Shown here: positions 55,970-64,000 of the stretch, one piece after another
Numbering within the stretch: the stretch's first letter is position 1
Layout: each line of letters opens with the position of its first letter
Assembly: GCA_035628875.1 (NCBI GenBank)
Contig: DASPIZ010000021.1
Coordinates: 21,700-85,699 of the forward strand
DNA: 64,000 nucleotides
Origin: Ohtaekwangia sp035628875
GTDB lineage: Bacteria > Bacteroidota > Bacteroidia > Cytophagales > Cyclobacteriaceae
Direction of reading: 5' to 3'
The notes under the pieces: model-generated
What the model was told of the DNA's origin: nothing
What the model saw: only the letters and a program-made list of their open reading frames with translations
The model's database searches: none
Translations under genes and position numbers: made by a program

Positions 55970-56660
55970 TTAATTGGGTCTATATGGCTTGCCTACAACC
56001 AGTTTATCTCCGGATAGGTCCACCTCAAACAAATGAGGATAACGAATATATTTTCCGTTGACGCTTCGATGGCTGTGTATTGCCATCAGAAGCTTTCCAT
56101 CAAAAGTTTTAAATACCATGCCGTGTCCGAAGTTTGGTGGAGTGATAGGTTCCTTATCATGAATCCATGGTCCGTCCAACGTTCCACTTCCTGAGTAGGC
56201 CACGCCCTGGGTATAAACGTCGTAGACCCAACTTGTCCATAACATTCCAAGCGTTCCCGTTTTTGTTTTGAAGAGATAGGGTCCGTCAGTTACCTTATTG
56301 GATATGATATTACCGTTTTCATCACGTTCTTTGCTCCAGGGAGAATCACTTGCCTTAAATAAAAGCTTTGATTCTCCGGTCGATCCACTCAGGTCCGGTT
56401 TTAATTGAATCTTTTCGATCGTGCCATTCCAATTCTGTAACCATTCATAACAGTATACCATATACGGTTTTCCGTCCGTGTCAATCCAAAGCGTGCCATC
56501 CAGCGTTGGTTTGTTTGCAGGAAGATAAGTAAGATCTTGCATCGGAACATAAGGCCCGTCAGGTTTATCACTTTGTCCTAACTTGGGATGGGTTAGGCTG
56601 AGAAACAGCAATTGTGTATGCCAGTGCAACGAATGTGGTAATTAGCAGGGAGAGTCTCAT
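55970..56660 (-). pseudogene. GH43-like gene with internal deletion and frameshift
   Basis: The minus strand reads a normal signal peptide from the ATG at 56660 (MRLSLLITTFVALAYTIAVS) in one frame. The catalytic core is in another frame, from about 56585 ('SDKPDGPYVPMQDL', 'TLDGTLWIDTDGKPYMVYCY', 'VTDGPYLFKTKTGTLGMLWT', 'GHGMVFKTFDGKLLMAIHSH'). The first propeller blade, where the catalytic base Asp should be, is missing. The remaining part is complete to its stop. The deletion plus frameshift makes this a true relic rather than a single-base artefact. Confidence 0.8.
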
Positions 56661-56911
56661 AAGTCATTATCATTTTAGATAAAAATTTTCTTCAGGTGCT
56701 TTAGTGTAATTAAAGCTGCAGTTGACTCCAAATTCACAGATGGAATTATTAAGAAGCAATCTTCTTTTACAATTAAATCAAAAGTGTGGTAATGGCAGCG
56801 GATGGATCTAAATGCCCCCCCATATTTATCGAATATACACCCTTTTAAACGTTTTCTGGAGCCCATATTCGCTTACATATTGCTATTCATACGTCGACAA
56901 AAATCTGGTTA

Positions 56912-57110
56912 ATGAAATTTTTTTGATTGTTTTCTTCTCGGCATTTATGTTAACTGCTTCCGCCCAAGATGAGGTTCATACCTTTCGAACTGGGCGATTT
57001 ACCTTTTTTGCTTGACGGGAAGCAAATTGTAATGATTTCGGGCGAGTTACACCGAATGCAAAACATGGGTATTAATACGATCGGATGGTTTCATGCAATG
57101 GTTATTTTTA
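56912..57110 (+). pseudogene. GH35 beta-galactosidase N-terminal relic
   Basis: Across frames the plus strand reads a signal peptide ('LIVFFSAFMLTASAQDEVHT'), then 'FELGDLPFLLDGKQIVMISG', 'ELH', then 'RMQNMGINTIGWFH'. The pattern GD..FLLDGK....SGE.HY.R followed by M...G.NT is the N-terminus of GH35. Several indels and a deletion after ELH are needed, and the rest of the enzyme is absent. Confidence 0.65.
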
Positions 57111-57122
57111 AAACATAACACG

Positions 57123-59702
57123 ATGAATCGATTTTTCTTTTTTCTGGTCATAAGTTGTTTTGCTGCCATGAAAACACTGGCGCAGGAAGCGTTAAATAAG
57201 GATGCTGTCACGATCATCAAAAAGGTTAATGACCATTGGCAAAATACGCACCCATCTCATGGAAATGCTTTTTGGCATGTATCCGCATATCACACCGGAA
57301 ATATGGCAGCATACTATGCAACGGGAGATGAGCAATATCGAAAATATTCTAGGGCCTGGGCAGAACAAAATGAATGGAAGGGTGCTAAATCTGACGATAA
57401 GAGCGCTTGGAAATTTTCTTATGGTGAAACCGATGATTATGTGCTTTTTGGTGATTGGCAAATTTGTTTTCAAACCTACATAGACCTTTATAAACTTGCT
57501 CCGGTGAAGCAAAAAATTGCGCGTGCCCAGGAAGTGATGGAGTATGAGATGTCAACGCCTAACAACAATTACTGGTGGTGGGCCGACGGTTTGTACATGG
57601 TAATGCCGGTGATGACAAAACTTTATTCAGTCACAGGAAATCCGGCGTATTTAAAAAAATTATACGAGTACTTCAGTTATGCAAAAACTTTAATGTATGA
57701 CGCTGAAGCAGGCTTGTTCTACCGGGATGCGAAGTATGTATACCCAAAACACAAAACGGTTAGCGGCAAAAAAGATTTTTGGGCCCGTGGCAATGGTTGG
57801 GTATTTGCCGGACTCGCGAAGGTCTTACAGGATTTGCCAAGTAACGATCCACATCGACAGGAATATATTCAAGTCTTTCAATCCATGGCAAAGGCGCTTA
57901 AGCAAGCACAACAACGTGATGGCTACTGGACGCGAAGTCTTCTTGATCCTGTACATGCACCAGGTTATGAAACCAGTGGGACAGCCTTTTTTGTTTACGG
58001 CTACTTATGGGGAATTAATCATGGTATACTTGATCGAAATGAATATAGAGAAGTCGTTCAACATGGATGGCGCTATCTTACTGAAACTGCACTTCAACCG
58101 GATGGACTTGTTGGCTATGTTCAGCCAATTGGCGAGCGTGCCGATCAACACAAGAATGTAAATGAAAGATCTACATCGGATTTCGGCGTTGGTGCTTTCC
58201 TGTTGGCAGCGTCCGAAATGACACGGTTTACTGACGAAGGATATACCACATACTATCTGGATGCTACCGATGGAGATGATAAACATTCAGGAAAATCTCC
58301 GGTCGATGCGTGGCAGACGGTGAATAATTTGAAACAAATATCATTGAAGGCGGGCGATAAAATTTTATTCAAGCGTGGAGGAACCTTTATTGGCCCACTT
58401 GAAATTAATGCGGCAGGTAAATCTGGTAAACGTATAATTATTGATGGATATGGCGAAGGTAAAAAACCGCTCATTATCGCGCCGGATAATTCATTATACG
58501 CTGTGCTGGTGAAAAACTCCGACTATGTTACACTGCAGAATTTGGAAATCGTAAATAAAGGATCGCAACGATTAGCGCATCGCACGGGAGTCAAAGTGGT
58601 TTGCGAAAACTATGGTGTTTCCCATAACATTGTTCTGAATCAACTCGACATCCGGGATGTTAATGGCGCCCTGGTCAAAAATGAAGGAGGAGGCTCGGGC
58701 ATTTTGATTGTATCTGGGGGTAAAGACGTCGTGTCAAGATACGATAGCTTGATAATCGAAAACTGTACCATTCGCCGCTGCGAACGCAATGCCATTATAT
58801 GGAGTGCTTCCGCTAATCGAAAGGACTGGAATCCAAGCACCAACACCATTGTTCGTAAGAACTTGATTGAGGAAGTTCCGGGTGATGGCATTGTTCCCAT
58901 TGGGTGTGATGGAACACTCATTGAATATAACGTTATGCGCAACAGCCCGGATATTTTACCGGAAAAAGAGGCAGCAGCTGGTATCTGGCCGTGGAGTAGT
59001 GACAATACGGTTATTCAATTCAATGAGGTAAGCGGACATAAAGCGCCCTGGGATGCGCAAGCCTATGATTCCGACTGGAATTGTCAGAACACCATCATAC
59101 AATACAATTACAGTCATGATAATTACGGCGGATTAGCCCTGATCTGTAATGCAGGTAAAGTAGCAGAACCACAGAATATCGGAAACATCGGCACAATTCT
59201 AAGATATAACATCAGTATCAATGATGGTATTCGGCCTAAGCCAACACATACCGGCAAAATATTTTCTCCCGGCATTCACATCGCTGGTCCTGTTAAGAGA
59301 ACGCTTATCGAGCGCAATATACTTCATGTGAATAAGAAATCTGCGCCTGACATTGATCGTACAATGATTCAATCCGATTCCTGGGATGGGTATGCTAAAA
59401 ATACTACGGTAAGGGAAAACGTTTTTTATGCAGCGGAGGAAAGTCGTTTCAACATGACGAAATCTGTGCGTAATTCTTTTGAACGAAATTTTTACTTGGG
59501 CATTTATAAAACTTTGCCGGAAAAGAACGCCGTTTCAACTTCGCCTTTCTATGAAAAACAAGTGATGGACGTTGGAGAAGATGGCTTTAAGGGCCTGCAA
59601 CGGTTGATGAATACGGTTGATGTTGCGGATGGTGAAGGGATGATTATAAATAAAGAGGCGATAGAGGCCTTTTTTGAACAAATTACTGATCAGCGAAATT
59701 AG
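57123..59702 (+). CDS. GH105 (unsaturated uronyl hydrolase) fused to a right-handed beta-helix
   Basis: An 859-residue protein with a signal peptide from the ATG at 57123 (MNRFFFFLVISCFAAMKTLA). Residues 25-370 form an (alpha/alpha)6 barrel of the GH88/GH105 type: 'HVSAYHTGNMAAYYATGDEQ', 'WWWADGLYMVMPVMTKLY' with the probable catalytic Asp near 152, 'FWARGNGWVFAGLAKVLQDL' and 'TSDFGVGAFLLAASEM'. After a short link, residues 380-850 form a parallel beta-helix ('YYLDATDGDDKHSGKSPVDA', 'VRKNLIEEVPGDGIVPIG', 'IIQYNYSHDNYGG'). GH105 removes the unsaturated uronic acid left by polysaccharide lyases. The helix part may be such a lyase or a binding scaffold. Confidence 0.85.
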   Translation: MNRFFFFLVISCFAAMKTLAQEALNKDAVTIIKKVNDHWQNTHPSHGNAFWHVSAYHTGNMAAYYATGDEQYRKYSRAWAEQNEWKGAKSDDKSAWKFSYGETDDYVLFGDWQICFQTYIDLYKLAPVKQKIARAQEVMEYEMSTPNNNYWWWADGLYMVMPVMTKLYSVTGNPAYLKKLYEYFSYAKTLMYDAEAGLFYRDAKYVYPKHKTVSGKKDFWARGNGWVFAGLAKVLQDLPSNDPHRQEYIQVFQSMAKALKQAQQRDGYWTRSLLDPVHAPGYETSGTAFFVYGYLWGINHGILDRNEYREVVQHGWRYLTETALQPDGLVGYVQPIGERADQHKNVNERSTSDFGVGAFLLAASEMTRFTDEGYTTYYLDATDGDDKHSGKSPVDAWQTVNNLKQISLKAGDKILFKRGGTFIGPLEINAAGKSGKRIIIDGYGEGKKPLIIAPDNSLYAVLVKNSDYVTLQNLEIVNKGSQRLAHRTGVKVVCENYGVSHNIVLNQLDIRDVNGALVKNEGGGSGILIVSGGKDVVSRYDSLIIENCTIRRCERNAIIWSASANRKDWNPSTNTIVRKNLIEEVPGDGIVPIGCDGTLIEYNVMRNSPDILPEKEAAAGIWPWSSDNTVIQFNEVSGHKAPWDAQAYDSDWNCQNTIIQYNYSHDNYGGLALICNAGKVAEPQNIGNIGTILRYNISINDGIRPKPTHTGKIFSPGIHIAGPVKRTLIERNILHVNKKSAPDIDRTMIQSDSWDGYAKNTTVRENVFYAAEESRFNMTKSVRNSFERNFYLGIYKTLPEKNAVSTSPFYEKQVMDVGEDGFKGLQRLMNTVDVADGEGMIINKEAIEAFFEQITDQRN

Positions 59703-60397
59703 TCACGTTGAAAAAGAGGTCTGAATTAATAGCGCGATTGCCGTCGTTGTTCACCTTCATTTCGTATTAAGTTCCTTGTCCATGGCAGGAATGAACATTT
59801 CCAGCTATGCAAACTCGTGGAACAATCATAACTCATTCCCATCGAGACTCATCCTATGATACTTCTCGCGTCTACAATATAAATATATGGTGCGCTCCAC
59901 TCCCGTAGTGAACTTCTGAAGCGCCCGTAAAATGACAGCAGGAGGCAGGGATTTAAAAGAAGGAGTCGTAACACATATTAATGTGGTGCTATAAAGAAAG
60001 GAAGCTGTAAGCAAATCTTTTCGAGCCAACCTTCTTCAGTGTCATCATCATTAAAGGGTTTTCATTAATTCAATCGATTTCGGAATCTCACGGGTTTCTC
60101 ACCTGGATTTCAGCAAACGTTTCCAAAAAAGCATAAAAAGGTCAATAAATACCTAAATGCCCCGCTCGAAGTAAGGATTTACCACTCTTGAAAAACGATA
60201 AAAGCAGCAATCTTTAATCGAAGATGGTTTGAATCGCGCTTTTGTTTATTCAGACATCCCCCACCTTAACTAAACCTATTACGAAAATGGAACGATCAAC
60301 AAATCTTGATTCCGGTTAGTCCGCACGACTCATTGCATCGAAGTAATGGCAAATCGCGAGTATTTAAAGTCAAATCTTAAAGTAAAATCAAAAAACG
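59703..60397. other. Gap upstream of SusC-3
   Basis: About 695 bp with no supported gene. It holds the inverted copy of AATCGATTGAA (60069-60079) and a further pair of AATCG-containing words near 60219 and 60232. No exact TAnnTTTG box at a convincing place was seen. Confidence 0.5.
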
Positions 60398-63300
60398 ATG
60401 GAAAGAATTATACGCAAAAATTTTGCGCTGTTCCTCTGCATGTTGATGGTCATGGTGGCCCAGACAAATGCTAATGCAGGCGAGGAATTCCCGCCGCTTA
60501 CTGTGAAGGGTAAAGTTATCGACTCACAGGATAATAGTCCCCTGCCAGGGGTTAACATCGTGATAAAAGGCACGACTACAGGTACGACAACAGATTCAAA
60601 CGGTGATTATTCCATTGATGTACCGGATGAAAACGCTGTTTTACTATTCACTTTTATTGGTTACAAAGTATCTGAAGTTTCGGTTTCGGGCAGAACTACA
60701 ATAGATGTAGGCCTTGTTCCGGACATAGGCATGTTGTCAGAAGTTGTGGTGGTGGGATACGGTGAGCAAAAAAGATCGGATATCACGGGATCAGTCGCCT
60801 CCGTGCCTAAAGACAGGCTTTCAAAGCTTCCGGTAACAAACGTGATGTATGCACTTCAGGGAAGCACAGCAGGGCTAAACATCACGCAGGGATCCTCTCT
60901 CCCGGGAAGAACAGGTACTGTATCTATACGAGGAGTCAATTCCATTTCTGCGAGTACAGAGCCGTTGTATGTGGTCGATGGTGTAATTTTCTTTGGCTCA
61001 ACAAATGACATCAATCCCAGTGATATCGAATCGATTGAGGTGCTAAAGGATGCGTCTGCTGTCGCTATTTATGGAACACGTGGTTCGAACGGTGTAATCT
61101 TAATTACCACTAAAAGAGGAAAAACAGGTAAGCCAATCATATCTTACAATGGTTACGCGGGCGTAGAAGACCTGGCTCATGAACTTACCCCCATGAGTCC
61201 TGGAGCATACGTGCAAAAATATGCAGATTATAAAGCGGCGACCAGCAACACCAGTACAGACGTACTTCCTAATACATATGAGATTGAGAATTATAACGCG
61301 GGCAGAACCACAGACTGGATTGATGTGGCTACTCAACCTGGGACGATTCAGGATCATAACCTGAGCATTCGTGGCGGTAGTGAAAATGCTAAGTACTATT
61401 TAAACGCAGGTTATTTAGACCAGAAGGGTGTTGTAAAAGGTTACCAATATCAGCGATATACGGTACGCTCAAATGTGGATATCACTCCGGTAGATTTTCT
61501 TAAGCTTGGTGCTACATTGTCCTACACCCATAAAAACATGGATGGCGGTCGCATGAACTTATTGATGGCGTCAGCCATGAGTCCGTATTCCAGACCGCGA
61601 AAAGACGATGGTTCTACAGAAATCTATCCCATGTATCCGGAATTGTTATTTGTGAACCCGTTGCTGGACTTAAATGTTAACCGTATCGATCGCGGAAACA
61701 ACCTGAATGGTAATGGTTATATAGAAGTGATTCCTGGGTTTTTAAAAGGCCTGAAGTATCGCATGCAAGGTTCGTACGCATATGAATTTACTAACTTATC
61801 CGAGTATTACGGTAGAAGTACGAACAACCTCTCGGGAAGGGCGGATGTGTTTGACAGCCGGAACAACAGATGGGTTTTGGAAAACCTTTTACTGTACAGC
61901 AAAGATATAGGGAAGCACCATGTTGACTTTACCGGATTGTACAGCGCTCAAAAGTCAAACTACTTTCGATCAAATGTTTCTGTTAACGGATTTGTGAACG
62001 ATGAGTTGATGTATAACCGTCTTGAAGCAGGTACTTCCGGATCGTGGGGATCTTATGCTGATCAATCAACTTTGATTTCCCAGATGGGCCGAATCAATTA
62101 TTCATACGACAGTCGGTACATGGCTTCATTTACGGTGCGCCGCGATGGGTATTCTGCGTTTGGTGACCAAGCGGATAAATATGCAATATTTCCTTCAATG
62201 GCCTTGGCCTGGAACATGCACAACGAAAATTTCCTTAACACAGTCGAAACTATTAGCCAGTTAAAAATCCGGCTCTCCTATGGTAAATCCGGTAACCAAG
62301 CGATTGCTCCATATCAAACCATCGGCAAGGCCAGTTCAACGACACTTGCAATGGGCGGGGGATTGGTCAACGGAGTGCTAATGGATGACCGTATTGGAAA
62401 CAGTGAGTTGAAGTGGGAACACACGCTCCAAACTAACCTTGGCGTGGACTTTGGTTTGTTGCAAGATCGTATAACGGGTACTATTGAAGTCTTTAAATCA
62501 CGGACGAATGATTTGATCTTGCTAAGAAATGTGCCGCGTATTACGGGGTCAACGGATATCTACGCCAATATGGGGGAACTAAAAAATAAGGGACTTGAAG
62601 TGACCCTCAAAGGCACGGTTATAGAAAGAGGCGATTTTAGCTGGGAAACAACTTTAACGTACTCCGCTTTTCGTAACGAGATCGTTGACCTCTACGGCGA
62701 TAAAAGAGACGATATAGGCAATAGATGGTTCATTGGGCAGCCAAGGGGTGTGATTTATGACTATGAGAAACTCGGTGTGTGGCAGGAAGATGAAGATCCC
62801 TCTGAATCGGATCCTTCTGCAAAACCTGGTGACTTGAAGTTTAAAGATCAGATTACCGTTGACACCGACGGAGACGGTAAACCCGACGCAAAAGACGGAG
62901 TAATCAACGCGGATGATCGGATTGTGCTAGGACAGACGGATCCCAAGTGGTATGGAGGTATTTCCAATACGTTCCACTATAAAAATTTCCATCTGAATAT
63001 TTTCATCCAAACATCACAAGGTGCCATGAGAAATAATGTGGACGCCAGTTATGCAGATGAGCGTGGAAGACGAAATATTCCTGAAGTGGTGGGTTATTGG
63101 ACACCTGAAAACCAAAGCAATACGTGGCCTGGCTTGGCGTACACAAATCCCAGAGGATATGGCTATCCGATGGATATCAGTTATACACGCATAAAAGACA
63201 TAACGCTAAGCTATACTTTTCCTCAGGCACTAATCAGCAAGGCAAAACTAACGAGTCTTACGGCTTACGTTTCAGGTAGAAACCTATACACGTTCACCGA

Positions 63301-63451
63301 CTGGATTGGTTGGGATCCTGAAAGCAGGCAAACTTCCAGGGGATCAGACAATGGTATTGACAATACTACCGGCAGAGTAAATCAAAATAGTTGGATTTAC
63401 AACTATCCCTATGTAAGGACAATTTGCTTTGGCTTAAATGTATCGCTGTAA
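60398..63451 (+). CDS. SusC/RagA family TonB-dependent importer (locus 3)
   Basis: A 1017-residue SusC. The signal peptide (MERIIRKNFALFLCMLMVMV..ANA) precedes the carboxypeptidase-regulatory-like domain ('TVKGKVIDSQDNSPLPGVNI'). The plug has 'LSEVVVVGYGEQKRSDITGS' and 'IESIEVLKDASAVAIYGTRG'. A calcium-binding-like loop rich in Asp ('TVDTDGDGKPDAKDG') lies in a late extracellular part. It ends 'NYPYVRTICFGLNVSL'. The SusD gene follows 27 nt later. Confidence 0.95.
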   Translation: MERIIRKNFALFLCMLMVMVAQTNANAGEEFPPLTVKGKVIDSQDNSPLPGVNIVIKGTTTGTTTDSNGDYSIDVPDENAVLLFTFIGYKVSEVSVSGRTTIDVGLVPDIGMLSEVVVVGYGEQKRSDITGSVASVPKDRLSKLPVTNVMYALQGSTAGLNITQGSSLPGRTGTVSIRGVNSISASTEPLYVVDGVIFFGSTNDINPSDIESIEVLKDASAVAIYGTRGSNGVILITTKRGKTGKPIISYNGYAGVEDLAHELTPMSPGAYVQKYADYKAATSNTSTDVLPNTYEIENYNAGRTTDWIDVATQPGTIQDHNLSIRGGSENAKYYLNAGYLDQKGVVKGYQYQRYTVRSNVDITPVDFLKLGATLSYTHKNMDGGRMNLLMASAMSPYSRPRKDDGSTEIYPMYPELLFVNPLLDLNVNRIDRGNNLNGNGYIEVIPGFLKGLKYRMQGSYAYEFTNLSEYYGRSTNNLSGRADVFDSRNNRWVLENLLLYSKDIGKHHVDFTGLYSAQKSNYFRSNVSVNGFVNDELMYNRLEAGTSGSWGSYADQSTLISQMGRINYSYDSRYMASFTVRRDGYSAFGDQADKYAIFPSMALAWNMHNENFLNTVETISQLKIRLSYGKSGNQAIAPYQTIGKASSTTLAMGGGLVNGVLMDDRIGNSELKWEHTLQTNLGVDFGLLQDRITGTIEVFKSRTNDLILLRNVPRITGSTDIYANMGELKNKGLEVTLKGTVIERGDFSWETTLTYSAFRNEIVDLYGDKRDDIGNRWFIGQPRGVIYDYEKLGVWQEDEDPSESDPSAKPGDLKFKDQITVDTDGDGKPDAKDGVINADDRIVLGQTDPKWYGGISNTFHYKNFHLNIFIQTSQGAMRNNVDASYADERGRRNIPEVVGYWTPENQSNTWPGLAYTNPRGYGYPMDISYTRIKDITLSYTFPQALISKAKLTSLTAYVSGRNLYTFTDWIGWDPESRQTSRGSDNGIDNTTGRVNQNSWIYNYPYVRTICFGLNVSL

Positions 63452-63478
63452 ATCGGACGCACAAAACTGGAAATACAA

Positions 63479-64000
63479 ATGAAAAAATATATTACTTCCT
63501 TAGCGCTTACCATTATAGGATTTACGTTCGTTACATCATGTGATGAATCATTCCTGGATGAGCAAGTCCAATCGTCTTTTGCCCCTGAAACACTATCTGA
63601 TCCGTTGGGATTCGAAGCATTCATTGTCGGGATTCACCGACACTATAGTTTCTTTCATACTATGACGGATAACCAGGGATTCTTATCTGTCTGGCAGGCT
63701 GGAACAGACATTACCTGGGCCGTACAACCGGCGGGGTGGGAAAATCCTTACTTCCACTATGAAGAATTATCCTCAACGGACAATGCAGCTTCATTCACCT
63801 GGAATTGGGCTTATAAGTTGATCAAAAACGCGAATGTCGTCATTGCCAACGCCGAAAACCCTGCGATAGATGTTAGTCAGGATGAGAAAAATGCTTTCAA
63901 TGCTGAAGCGCGATTTTTCCGGGCGCTCGGATATAACATGCTGGTTACGCTTTATGGCGATGTGCCCTTAGTCACCACGCCTCTTACTACGCCAGTAACA
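63479..64000 (+). CDS. SusD/RagB family lipoprotein (locus 3), cut by window end
   Basis: The ATG at 63479 starts a lipoprotein (MKKYITSLALTIIGFTFVTS, then Cys). The 174 visible residues include 'LGFEAFIVGIHRHYSFF', 'FTWNWAYKLIKNANVVIANA' and 'FNAEARFFRALGYNMLVTLY', followed by 'GDVPLVTTP'. This is the SusD N-terminal half. It is open to the right edge of the window. Confidence 0.93.
   Translation, partial: MKKYITSLALTIIGFTFVTSCDESFLDEQVQSSFAPETLSDPLGFEAFIVGIHRHYSFFHTMTDNQGFLSVWQAGTDITWAVQPAGWENPYFHYEELSSTDNAASFTWNWAYKLIKNANVVIANAENPAIDVSQDEKNAFNAEARFFRALGYNMLVTLYGDVPLVTTPLTTPVT

Overview
The window looks like chromosomal DNA of a Bacteroidota bacterium, probably of the Cytophagales. The evidence is three SusC/SusD pairs, T9SS-type C-terminal sorting domains, promoters with the TAnnTTTG -7 element, DUF2851 and DUF3078 proteins, and a tmRNA tag of the Bacteroidota type (GESNYAMAA). 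The lineage call is an inference from gene content, not a database match.

Layout. Bases 1-14.5 kb hold ordinary chromosomal genes: a LolA-like carrier (cut by the window edge), pyrF, a DUF2851 gene split by a frameshift, a membrane protein, a NeuD-like acyltransferase, an M16 peptidase, an O-methyltransferase, a LysM lytic transglycosylase, a response regulator, DUF3078 and dnaX. The dnaX gene carries an A10 run that appears to make both a short (gamma) and a long (tau) form. tmRNA (ssrA) lies at 14.87-15.26 kb, followed by a terminator and a frameshifted tyrosine recombinase set in hairpin-rich non-coding DNA, a likely island remnant.

From 17.4 kb to the end the window is almost entirely polysaccharide utilisation loci. 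Locus 1 (17.4-35.6 kb) has GH95 (frameshifted), a membrane-anchored regulator, GH92, two GH71/99-like proteins, SusC, SusD and a DUF3823 protein. A second transcription unit (35.8-43.2 kb) has a beta-helix protein, two GH43 enzymes and a ROK protein. Then comes a patch of decayed genes (RHS and barrel relics, an AbiE pair with a broken toxin). Locus 2 (46.4-55.9 kb) has SusC, SusD, SusE, an esterase and GH2. GH43 and GH35 relics follow, then a GH105/beta-helix fusion, then locus 3 (SusC, SusD cut by the window end).

Main finding. The regulator at 20082-22661 joins a lectin-like domain, a kelch-like propeller, one membrane span, an OmpR/SARP-type winged helix and a BTAD-like tail. The four neighbouring promoters (GH95, GH92, GH71/99-like, SusC) each carry three or four NTTAAK hexamers repeated exactly every 11 nt. 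The last hexamer always starts exactly 16 nt before the -7 element. This is the layout of SARP operators in actinobacteria (11-bp direct repeats about 8 bp from the promoter element). I infer a one-component, membrane-tethered SARP-like regulon that senses glycan outside the cytoplasm and switches on locus 1.
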